From: Triatoma infestans
Lineage: Eukaryota > Arthropoda > Insecta > Hemiptera > Reduviidae
Assembly: GCA_011037195.1 (NCBI GenBank)
Contig: JAAEAF010002769.1
Coordinates: 81,106 to 145,105, forward strand
DNA length: 64,000 bases
Direction: 5' to 3'
The position numbers and the translations under genes were made by a program. Below are positions 11,901 to 19,609 of the stretch, piece by piece; the first letter of the stretch is position 1; every line of letters begins with the position of its first letter. The notes under the pieces were generated by a model that was not told where the DNA came from, did not search any database, and saw only the letters and a program-made list of their open reading frames with translations.

Positions 11901-12312
11901 ATTTATTAATTTTTTCTGTAAAAGAATTCTATTTTGCCCGAAATTTGCAAAAAGTTCAACCAAGTATAGTTTGAGAGCGGTACATTAGCTTTTTTTCTTT
12001 ATAGGGACATCTTTGAAAAGCAGTTGCCCACCACTAAAACGAGAATGTCAATATGTAAATGGTTCTCCTGCGAGAAGAGAAACTATTAAAAGTACAACAA
12101 ATACGGTTGGTGAATTACAACAGCAGCAACAAGATAGTATTGATCATCATGTTAGTCAGAATTATATAACAGCAACACAAGTTAGCCATTGTACAACAAT
12201 TTCATCAACTACAACAATAACTGGTAAAACAGATATTGGACAAAGAATTAAAAATACAAACACAGCTATACAGTCAAATATTAGACAACAGCCAATAAAT
12301 AGAAAAAGGTAG
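1266..12312 (+). CDS. 3' part of a multi-exon host gene, likely nuclear/transcription-cofactor-type protein (11 exons)
   Basis: Eleven exons join with GT-AG introns and matching phases into 2,322 nt (773 codons and a TAG). The gene enters from upstream: the first visible exon starts in phase 0 with no initiator. Visible product, in order: a helical stretch with an RIYAILDKYAEQL motif and a basic PAPRRR patch; a Ser/Thr/Gln-rich acidic region; Val/Ile/Gly-rich low-complexity sequence (exons 3-5); a QPWLHILREI motif (exon 6); Ser-rich acidic regions with possible phosphosites (SDSS, SSRDSS); a KRKIGLYATDSDDTD segment; and a Gln/Thr-rich tail ending RKR. There is no signal peptide, membrane segment or catalytic motif. 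Composition suggests a chromatin or transcription scaffold, but I do not recognise the orthologue and give no symbol. The consistent phases and total length divisible by three strongly support a real gene. Confidence 0.78.
1719..2018 (+). CDS. Host gene exon 2 in window
   Basis: The acceptor is ttattttaaag|AAGGGA and the donor CAACAG|gtcaga. It is 300 nt, phase 0 in and out. The 100 residues start KGSKKSTGCCS and are rich in Ser, Thr, Glu and Pro (DSSTEPPATPAP, SSTDSKEVTTQ), ending INQQQ. It looks disordered and acidic with possible phosphorylation sites. Confidence 0.8.
2302..2490 (+). CDS. Host gene exon 3 in window
   Basis: The acceptor is ttgtgccag|AATCAG and the donor AAGCAG|gtagca. It is 189 nt, phase 0 in and out. 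The 63 residues include GRTLLVQESLHAG and a Val/Leu/Pro-rich stretch ending in AANLKQ. No catalytic motif is visible. Confidence 0.8.
2843..2924. repeat. (TA)n-(TG)n-(CGTG)n microsatellite
   Basis: A compound run of TA, then TG, TGCG and a long TG tract inside intron 3. It lies within a HINE-like copy at the place where other copies have short tgtgtgtatgtg tracts, so it probably expanded from the element's own sequence. Short reading frames over it on both strands are artefacts of the repeat. Confidence 0.95.
3395..3490 (-). mobile_element. tRNA-like SINE fragment, minus strand
   Basis: On the minus strand there is an A-box-like stretch (ctaagtggttagagacgcgg) and, about 40 bp later, a B-box-like gggtttgattcccc. 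It sits inside the HINE-like copy of intron 3. The body and tail of a SINE are not clear, so it is a head fragment or a decayed tRNA pseudogene. Confidence 0.5.
3690..3890 (+). repeat. HINE-like repeat, degenerate 5' module
   Basis: The segment has the family's 5' module in decayed form: a gaggtcc-like stretch (aaggccccttgagcac), then ttagaaattggtccgtgtgcatgtgagcac, then cacagaaagttcaaacttgat. It lies just downstream of another copy in the same orientation. The rest of intron 3 (3891-4946) shows no further recognisable feature. Confidence 0.5.
3891..4946. other. Remainder of intron 3, no recognisable feature
   Basis: AT-rich DNA with no long reading frame having coding character, no clear tRNA-like boxes and no inverted repeats that I could find. 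A slightly GC-richer patch near 4700-4790 (gtcgctgctagcgctgtcgc) is unexplained. Confidence 0.5.
4947..5117 (+). CDS. Host gene exon 4 in window
   Basis: The acceptor is ttatgtttttag|GTTATA and the donor AAACAG|gtaatt. It is 171 nt, phase 0 in and out, encoding 57 residues: VIFPVPADGRPFVVAKVPK and on through TVPGNSPLIAASTGGA to KTTVKQ. Val- and Gly-rich, without a domain I recognise. Confidence 0.82.
5200..5531 (+). CDS. Host gene exon 5 in window
   Basis: The acceptor is atattaaatag|GTGAAG and the donor ATATAAA|gtaagt. It is 332 nt, phase 0 in, two bases left over. The 110 residues are Ser/Thr/Gly/Val-rich (SGITGSSGVVLPGG, a DSLVLDNNTILV stretch, TTATTATCGSNRTT) and look disordered. A stop codon just past the donor shows the splice is needed. 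The 5533-6062 intron holds nothing recognisable. Confidence 0.82.
6063..6199 (+). CDS. Host gene exon 6 in window
   Basis: The acceptor is aatttaacag|ATATGT and the donor GATAAAG|gtaaaa. The leftover AA of exon 5 plus A gives Lys and keeps frame. The residues YVNRSGEIVDERVQKQPWLH lead into ILREIKVADDQASLEGK, an amphipathic acidic region that looks more structured than its neighbours. Confidence 0.8.
6313..6468 (+). CDS. Host gene exon 7 in window
   Basis: The acceptor is tttatgtacag|GGTGTA and the donor CTTCAG|gtagtt. It is 156 nt, phase 1 in and out. It encodes a Lys/Ser-rich stretch (SAKENSGKYMVESVIKVK, then SLTSTPTSAAVLSVKSTPS). It is too interrupted by phase to appear as a long open frame, but phase and splice sites agree with both neighbours. 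Confidence 0.72.
6830..7270 (+). mobile_element. LINE relic (I-like, RNase H region) in intron 7
   Basis: A decayed reading frame contains FWVPGP, then in a shifted frame a GNE followed by AD-like and Lys-rich residues. This is the signature (VPGH, GNE-AD) of the RNase H domain of I/R1-type LINEs, as in the clearer copies at 50444 and 59288. Downstream, sequence reading as SGHCSRLMRHRKK resembles the LTGHC-RRH motif that follows RNase H in those LINEs. Several frameshifts and stops make it a relic. Ends and duplication are not resolved. Confidence 0.45.
7530..7945 (+). repeat. HINE-like repeat, 3' half, in intron 7
   Basis: It contains family blocks in order: gtaactaccatgggatcc, ttaaccggaagtgcgac, cttcaacgattttcttcaat, then a second ccggtcaactggaaat block, and the 3' terminus gtgagtgtttcatatcagattttt at about 7915-7940. 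The 3' end is only ~45 bp from the acceptor of exon 8. Confidence 0.62.
7987..8230 (+). CDS. Host gene exon 8 in window
   Basis: The acceptor is ttttatagtag|GACGAC and the donor CTCCTAG|gtattt. It is 244 nt, phase 1 in, two bases left over. It encodes RRGTNTTPVSVSLTQDSWRK, then Leu/Glu/Asp-rich DLFPEAELLLDTDPL and a Ser cluster SSSSRDSSPTP. Acidic and Ser-rich with many possible proline-directed phosphosites. Confidence 0.83.
8318..9391 (+). repeat. HINE-like repeat, near full length, filling intron 8
   Basis: The 5' motif CTTTCTCTTATCC (8318-8330) is followed by the 5' module (aagaggaagtattgcgatt, gagttttcaccggaaat), the tgtgcgtatttgtatgtg tract, cgcagaaagctcaaacttg, monomers with ggctcc/agctccaacgatttt blocks, and the 3' hairpin gtgagtgtttcacaccaga (9373-9391). 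The T-run that follows serves as polypyrimidine tract of exon 9. Intron 8 (8231-9411) is almost entirely this element. Confidence 0.68.
9412..9509 (+). CDS. Host gene exon 9 in window
   Basis: The acceptor follows a run of 18 T's and AG (9410-9411); the donor is ATCCAG|gtattt. It is 98 nt, taking one base to finish an Arg codon and leaving one. It encodes YQWKKRGMTSRLLGKRQESD and then SSCPSTPLNGDP. The donor overlaps the 8-bp duplication made by the R1-like LINE at 9516-10384, so the LINE inserted immediately downstream of the splice site without destroying it. Confidence 0.78.
9516..10384 (-). mobile_element. R1-clade LINE, 5'-truncated, minus strand, in intron 9
   Basis: The minus strand ends in (AAT)n, seen as the ATT run at 9511-9537, and is flanked by an 8-bp duplication aggtattt at 9508-9515 and 10385-10392. 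Minus-strand frames read as the C-terminal part of an R1-type polyprotein: SVTRAYTTTSTVSLPVVAG followed by MLPLDLLTEMRA, then KGRTKYEFFPNL and a C-x-C with HHVLF-like residues. Stops and shifts break it, so it is dead. It lies 7 bp beyond the exon 9 donor. Confidence 0.78.
10489..10692 (+). CDS. Host gene exon 10 in window
   Basis: The acceptor is gtgtgtgtaaaag|GAGAGG and the donor GAGAAAG|gtaatt. It is 204 nt, phase 1 in and out. It encodes EDESETGSECDWWPGTGENG, then a Thr/Gly segment, TRKRKIGLYATDSDDTDLDD and SSSEK. The acidic run after the basic RKRK is typical of a nuclear, phosphorylated region. Confidence 0.82.
11165..11900 (+). repeat. HINE-like repeat, decayed and interrupted, in intron 10
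   Basis: The 5' part has tttccgaataaag-T-run and gtctgtatgtgttcact, then an AT-rich interruption around 11225-11405 with a (taa)n-type edge, then cccagaaagctcaaacatga and atccgacacgaagtg. The 3' end reads gaagtaggagtgagctgtgt-gagtttacc followed by a C-run at 11882-11894, about 105 bp from exon 11. Confidence 0.45.
12005..12312 (+). CDS. Host gene last exon in window, with stop
   Basis: The acceptor is ttttctttatag|GGACAT. The frame (TSLKSSCPPLKRECQYVNGS, then Gln/Thr/Asn-rich sequence with a QQQQQ run) ends RKR and TAG at 12310-12312. AAAAAG|gtagtt just before the stop could also be a donor, so a further exon cannot be excluded, but AATAAA at 12342 supports termination here. Confidence 0.72.
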
Positions 12313-12341
12313 TTATCATATTTACTACCAGTTAATTTGTC

Positions 12342-12347
12342 AATAAA
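12342..12347 (+). terminator. Possible poly-A signal of the host gene
   Basis: A canonical AATAAA lies 30 bp past the stop codon. The region is very AT-rich, so such hexamers also occur by chance; several more follow within 2 kb. It would give a very short 3' UTR. Confidence 0.35.
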
Positions 12348-14785
12348 TTGACGGCAATATTTAAATGAAAAAATAATATTTTTTAACATTTTTATTATTA
12401 ATAATTATATATTATATATTTTTTTTCAATAAGTGAATTTATTGGCCAGTTTATTGAAGACAGTTAGTAAAATTAATTGTTTCACATGGTGTTGCTGATT
12501 TTGGTTAACATATTAAATTAAAAAAAAAAATATATATATATATATACATATAGACATATGAAAGTACAGAATATATTGCAAAACTAATAAATAAAGGGCC
12601 ATATATTCTTTTTAATAATATAATAATATCATCAAAGAACGTTTGTTGTGATGTTTTATACCAGAACTGGTCAAAAAAATCACTATAATATTAGGTATTT
12701 GATTTTTTTTGTTTTGAAACAGGGCTGGAAATATGCAACAAAAAGAGAATAAAGTAAAATGATCGTTTTTAAATTGTAAACAATAAAAATAATTAATAAT
12801 AACAATGTAAATTATGATCATATACTACTTAAAAGTTTAGTGTATACTAAGTGAATATTGTGACAAATTTATAACTTCTAATAATCTGTTATAATATAAT
12901 TCTGAATTTAAAATTATAATAAACAAAAACAGGTTAGTTTAAATAAATAGCTTTTTTCCAGCAAATAAACAAAATAAGTAATAAAAATCCTGTATCATCT
13001 CAGTTGTACAGAGGACAGTTTTAATGATGACTCGTTAAAAAATTTAAAAAAATCTAATCTGATTGGTATATTTCTATGGTTTATTAAAACGTAGCATTCT
13101 GTTCAGAATATTTATGGAAATTATTATAATTTAATTTTATTTCTTTTATAACTTTTGGGAACTCACTTGGAGTTTTCACTTCGTTTACTTATAGTAATCT
13201 GCGAATGAAATGGCGTCGTATCTTTTTGAAGCAGCATCTCGAAGCAGGTAAACGCGGAATGAGTCCATGAAATCCCGAGGCGCAGTCTCGATTATTTCAT
13301 TTCGAAGTCACAAATAGTTATGCACATATAAGTAAATGGTAGTATTTCTATATCGATTCCAAACTTTAGTCAAAACAAATGTAACAACCAGGTTCAAGAA
13401 ATGTCTAGTATTACAAATATAATTTCAGAATCTGATAATTATGGTTGGAAAAAAAAAATACAGAGATCCTTGAAAACAGTACAGAAAAAAGTTCATTCTA
13501 AATAGCCAACTTTGACCTAATGCAGGCCTTTAATCATCTATTGCAGTATATAGAACATCATGGGGAAGTCGCCCCACCGCTCCGCACTAAAGATAGTTTA
13601 ATGTGTTTCAAGTGTTTATTCCCGATGGCAGGCCATCCTCTCTAATTCCAACTATAATCGGTACGGAGCAGGTTGAGGCTAGGGGCCAATCTGTAGCGCT
13701 CATGAACTCAGGCATATTACTTCTCAAGCACACCTTAATCGAATTTGATTTATGAACAGATGCTAAGTCTTGTTCGAAAATCCAGTGACTTAATCGAATA
13801 GTGTGTGTTATTTAGGGTTTTTGCTACTATCTCTATAACATTATCTTGACAATTTTTATCGCAGTTATTACGACTTAGTCACGAAAAAGAAGTTTAGTGG
13901 TAGCCGTCATAACCAATAACCCACCAAACCATTACAGATGCTGAATGCTGTTCTCATTGAACTCTTCTAAAAGTTCCTGAGCTTCTCTAGAGCTATGTGA
14001 AGAGACTCGATCATTTTGTGATTAAATTTTGCTTGGTAAAATTTTCTGTTCTTTCTTCTTTCTCTTCCTTCTACATATGTTTTCCGTACTTTATTGTACA
14101 TATATTTACGTACTTTATGGAGAGCAATTACAGCTTTTCCGTTTTCTTTATCAAGCTGGTTCATGTTAGCAATAATTGGTGACTCTATGGAGCTTATCCT
14201 ATAGATGTGAGTAATCAGTTCAGTTAGATTGTGCTCACATCCTTCGCTAAGAATTCCTGAAATATTATTTTTGAGATCATTATATTTTCATAATGGATTA
14301 AATTTCTGAATTGTTTCCAAGGATGATTCCAGTTAAAGTGGGAAGGTTATAACGATTGGATTGATTACATTCGATTTGAAAAATTGGATTAGACGTGTTC
14401 AGAAAGAACATGAATTTCAACTTTACTACTTTTTTTTAAACAATTCTTTCCTTTCTAACTCGCTGTGAGCTTATATTTTTTTTATTAAAACATCTCCAAC
14501 TTCATACACAATTTTGCTTTATGTGCAAAATAACTTGCTTAAAAATTCTTAATTTTCTTGATTATGATAAAAAGTAAGCTGTATATTTTGACGATTAAAA
14601 TTAAACATTTAATTTAATCATATTTAAAAGGAGAGTTCGAATTTAATTTTAGTAAAAGTTTTAAGTAGGATCGGATTTTTAGCATTCAGCATAGAATATT
14701 ATAGGGAAGGACAAAAAAATTAATATTCTTTTCATCACTAAAAAAATCCTACAGTACTTAAATTTCGAATGGACCCGCTACACTA
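12348..14785. other. AT-rich 3'-flanking/intergenic DNA
   Basis: Long AT-rich stretch with many short runs of A or T and no open frame with coding character. It may include 3' UTR of the upstream gene. A patch at 13560-13960 is less AT-rich and carries decayed non-coding sequence I cannot assign. Confidence 0.6.
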
Positions 14786-14850
14786 CTTTCAGTCAGTGTA
14801 AGGTTTGGCCAACAGGGTACTGACCCAGCTGCCCTTGTGGACAAAATTAC

Positions 14851-15075
14851 GCAATCACAAATGATTTATTTTACACAAAATTATAAATATAACATACAAA
14901 ATATTAATAACCTTTCACAACATTATCGCTAATCTAACCCTAGTTCCCAGAAATACCCCTCTCCGATCTTACCCTAACTGAGCAATCACAAATGATTTAT
15001 TTCACCCAAAACTAAAAATATAAAATACAAAATATTATGAAATTATCTATAACAAAATTCGCTAATCTAACCGCT
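14851..15075. repeat. Imperfect tandem duplication, ~132-bp period
   Basis: The block starting gcaatcacaaatgatttatt at about 14852 and ending cgctaatctaaccc is repeated at about 14983 with the same start and end (cgctaatctaacc), and diverged AT-rich middle. Two copies are visible, with no coding content. Confidence 0.75.
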
Positions 15076-15534
15076 TTTGCTACATCGTGCTAGCTATTGT
15101 CCTATATGGCCCTCGTATTGCACTAAACTTGTATTTTTATAAACATTTTTCGTCATACTCTGTAAACTGCCAGCTATTATGGCCAGTGAAGATGATTAAT
15201 TCAAAGAAGCTTCTAGTCGGGATGAACATTGTTAAATCAAAACATTATTAAACAAGGTGCTTGATAAATGAAGACATATCATCGAATATGTTTTAAAAAT
15301 GGGAAGTGATCGGTGGCCCGAAAGTTGTAAACTTTTTTTTTTGTAGCTTCAAATTCTTTTCAGCTCACCCATAATGCTACTCTGGTTTGAGCTATTGTAA
15401 GTACATCATTTTTATTATTTCAGTAGATCATCTTAATTTGTGAGCAGTGAAACGCATAGTTTTCTTAAAAAGTCTTAGACTGACATAGTCCGCTTCTTTT
15501 CTCATAACAATTTCGGACATTTTTATGGGTTTTT

Positions 15535-15758
15535 AGTAAGTGTATAAATATTGACTTCCACTTTTAAATTAACTGAACATGGTGTACGAATATCGAACCT
15601 CGAAGTTGTCAGCCTAGTCGGTAGAATGGGTCAAGTATACATATAAATTATATTTAGGGCTCTAATATATATACTAGGCGGAGGACAACTTCGATGTTTG
15701 TAGCATGTTGAGTTAATTTAAAAGTGAAAGTCAATATTTATACTTTTTCCTAGCTTCC
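15535..15758. mobile_element. Hairpin MITE-like element
   Basis: Two arms of roughly 85 bp are inverted: the left has tataaatattgacttccac then ttttaaattaact and cgaagttgtc, and the right has the complements in reverse order ending gtcaatatttatac. The short AT-rich centre carries a TATA run. The whole folds into one hairpin of about 220 bp with mismatches, as expected for a fold-back MITE. No transposase is present. Confidence 0.7.
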
Positions 15759-15759
15759 T

Positions 15760-18700
15760 CAATTTTTTCCAAAGCTCTCCCAAATGTTGCTTGGTCCTTC
15801 GTTTTTAATAAATATATAATCTAGGTGAGATGCTAGACCATTTATTTAAAGTGATCCCTGTTGGCCTATTTTTGTACTAGTGGCTCATAACGGTTTTTTA
15901 ATTTGTTATCATACGGTGTTAACTTAAATATCCATAGTTTTATTGCAAGTTACCAAGTTTATAAGCCAATACAAGAATGCGGAGGAATCACAAAACTTTG
16001 TAGAACTTAAGATTTTTCTATAAATTTATATTTTTCCGGAATATTAAATAAAGATTAGCGTGGGTTCAAATATATATATAAAATGATACGCTGTGTGTTC
16101 CCAAGGGTTAAAAATTTTTTTTAAATAATTTATCTTTATTTTATTTTTTTTACAAGTAATTACAAAAACTTGTAAGATCTCATTTATGAACAAGCCTCTG
16201 TTTACCTCCATCTTGCTCCATTCAATGGAAAAAAATTATATAAATTTATAAATTTAAGACTGATGCTGGTGAAACAACAATTGCACTTATGTCTGGGGAT
16301 TTGACTGATATTGCAGATGTATTGGTCATTTTTTAATAATTATTTATTTATTTGTTTTGTTTTAAGCAACAAAAAACATTCATTCCCCTGCTTTTATTAT
16401 TATAATTTATTTAAAATCTATATATTTCAGTGTTTCACCTTTTTGTAGTATTAATAATAAAATAAATAAAGTCATTGAGAAACTAACAAAAATAAATGTG
16501 AGAAGACTATTTTGCAATATCAAAAAAGATTGGTAGGCTGTGCTAATTAGTATTTTTTTATTAGTATTTTACAAACAGTAGATATTTGCCAAAATTCTGT
16601 CTCGGCGATTTTTTAAGATTACTGTTTGGCAGTTACCACGTGAATTATATATATATATAAATATTTATAATATGAACTTTTGTATTGTTTGGTAGGATAC
16701 TTTACAATCTTTATAGAAACTGATAAGTATATCCTCTAAGTTTAGTCTCGTGAAAACTGCTTTTATTTTTAATTGAATTTTTATTTTTATTTTATATTCT
16801 TTATGTTTAGTATTAAAAAGTTTTATTTTTTAATCTTTTAAGATATTCACTTTATTGTAAAATGGTGAAGACATTTTGTTAAAAAAATATATAAAATAAA
16901 AAAATATTAAAAGTAAAAATAAACAAAAAAAAAAACTGATTGATTCATTCCACGTCGATCAAACTATTCTCAGGTAATTCTAGAAATTATTTTTTAGTTT
17001 CATATATATTGCGTACTACCAGTTAGAATTTCTGTTTTTTTTTTTTCCTTCCACTTAAATCATCAATATAGTTCTACCGGGTAGCTCAAGTTCATATGGG
17101 AGCAAGCTGTTTTTTACGAGAACAATTACAGATAGAAAGAAAATAAATGTGTCTTACAGCAACGTGGTAATTTTCACCTACTAGTCAATGCCACAAGTGC
17201 GCGCGCACTTGGAAAATGATTAATCCCAGTCGCTCGTTCCGAAAACTGGATGGAAATATGGTTCTCTACTTGTGCAAAAATAAGTACTATTATAAGATGT
17301 CGGACAGTGGTGCATTCTAGTCCCTCTTGGCATGGTGGAACTCAGCTTTTTCCAGGTAACAAAGCGATATTAGATCTGACTGCTTTGAGAAATAAAGCCT
17401 TTACTGATGTGAGTACCTGCCTAAACAGTGCAGGTTAAAATTGGATATTTACTTTAAGTACGGCAAGTTGATTTTCATAATCTTCGCCTTTATTTTGTTT
17501 TCCATAAACATGGGTACGATTAAAACTTAATTTATTATAATTCCACTTTCTGCCAATGGCGGCTTATGAAAACCTTCCGTTCCCAACATGAAAAAGTAAA
17601 TTTAACTTTTTTTTTTGTAGGGTGGAGAAAACATGGGTTTTTCTGTGTTGAAATCGGAAGTTCACCAATAAAATTTGCGTTAATTTACATTAAGCCAATA
17701 ACAGTTCATTAAATAAATATATATATAATAAATACAGATTTTATTTACATATTTTGCATTACAAAATCAAAAAGACTTGTGAGAAAAAATAAAATAACGA
17801 AAAAATATTGATTAAAATAAGTCACTATTCACCAACTCAAAAACTTTTCTTTTTTCATCTTCTTCTTCTAAATTGCACGTGAAAAATATGTAAGCCTTCC
17901 CTGAAGGGAGTTCAAATAAATATATACTTAGAAAATTTTTTTTGACTTGGATACTTTTTTTTTTGCCTTGCAGTCTGTCGAAAAATTTTGCAAAAACCTT
18001 AAAAGTTCGAAAAGGCTTGACGCTTTATTACTGACGTTTAATTACGTACTTAACTCCAGAACTTGAATTTTTATCAACACAAACACTTTGCGTTAGACAC
18101 ATTCTGCACGTACAAATAATAATTATAACTAGTCAGATCCTGCTTAGCAGATTTTAGAAAGTAATTTTACTTATTTTTTATTCAAAATATTACATTACAA
18201 TGTAAAATAATAAATTTTCTAAGCCCTATTTAATCAGTTTTTAATGAATTTATTATTTTTTTTTGCCATTGTTATCTTTGGGGAGATCTGTATAAAAAAA
18301 CCCAACTCCTTTTTTTTTCCAAAAGAACAAGCTAGGATCACTTGCTCCTTTTCTCCCAGGCGCCCAGTTTATTTAATATTATTAAGATCCTAGAGAAATT
18401 GTCTAGTAATCTTTAAACTCTCATATCAACACCATGTTGCTTAAAACGTACCACGTTCATACTTAATACACTCCTAATATTTATGCAAATGTTCTACCGC
18501 ATGCAATTGATACCTTTCTGAACCCATACTTAGGTTCTCCATTTTAAACTAGGGACTATGTTTGAATTTTTTTTTCTATCTGTAATATTTTTCCTGCAAA
18601 AAATGCCCCATAAACGTTGGCTATCCCGGTATATGCTAGTTGTAATTAGACATTTTAAATTGAAAACAAAATTTTGTGCCATTCTTTGTAGATATAGGAT

Positions 18701-19420
18701 GTCATTTTTGCTAGAAAAATATACAGAACCTCCACAGAAAATAATGTATTTCTTATTGATTTGTATAAAGTATCTAATATTTTGATTTTCTTTATAGTTT
18801 ACAAACTATAATTTTACCTATTCATTTTGGGCTCATAATCCTGTTTCAAAAAAATGAAATTGTATTTTATTAATTTATACTTATTTTTATTAGAAGCTGG
18901 TAATGTGCCGGGTGCTGAGAGCCTCTACGCGACTAGGCTCCTTGAGTCAGTTACTAGGTTGTAAAACTTTCTTATTTACCGCTCAAAAATGATCTTTTGC
19001 TCTCTGTGTCCCTACGTTTGAGCTTGGAAAGCACAAATCCATTAAAATAAAAATTCCTGCCTTCAATTATACCTTTTTTTATACAATACAATTTTTTTTC
19101 AAGTTAAATAAAATAAATAAACATTTTTACGTCAAGGTTTATACTTTCGAAAAAGTTCACAAATCCTAATAAATAGGTATTTATTACCGTATTTGAACAG
19201 TAATACTCTCAATTGTGAGTATTGGATGTTGGATGATTCGCTATAGGTCCCTATTTTATTTCGATTTTTTTCGGAAGACCATATTTTAATAAAAAAAAGT
19301 TTCAGTTTAGTTTGAAAAAAAAGATATAATCGTTTATTTAATTGTGTAGATTTAAATTGTTGGAAGAAAATATTTAATTTTTAAAACAAGTCGTTTAAAT
19401 ATCTTACTTTCCAGCCGGTT
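15760..19420. other. AT-rich intergenic DNA
   Basis: No gene, SINE head or inverted repeat could be supported. Short frames near 17250 and 18558 have no family resemblance and no splice context. Many A/T runs and TA dinucleotide stretches. Confidence 0.6.
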
Positions 19421-19529
19421 TGATGTCCAGTCATCGACAACGTCGAAGACGTCCAGTCAGTCAGGTGTCGTGGACGGAAGCAGTTGTGAACTAGTTGACT
19501 AATATAGTCATATGTAAACATTTATAAAT

Positions 19530-19600
19530 CTCAAGCGGAGACCGGGAATCGAATCCAACACCGCTCTTACGGGTAGCCAGTGAAATAACACTTGAGGACG
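19530..19600 (-). mobile_element. Possible tRNA-like SINE head, minus strand
   Basis: The minus strand has a B-box-like ggattcgattcccgg preceded by a possible A box (ggctacccgtaagag). It could be the head of a decayed SINE covering 19421-19610. Too decayed to assign to the S1 family. Confidence 0.35.
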
Positions 19601-19609
19601 CAGTAATAA

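Noticed and set aside
12304..12312. A donor at AAAAAG|gtagtt extending the host gene
   Set aside because: No downstream exon with matching phase was found up to 30 kb and a stop plus AATAAA follow at once.
17250..17438. Frame of 62 codons with ordinary composition
   Set aside because: No family resemblance, no splice sites in phase, surrounded by AT-rich non-coding DNA.
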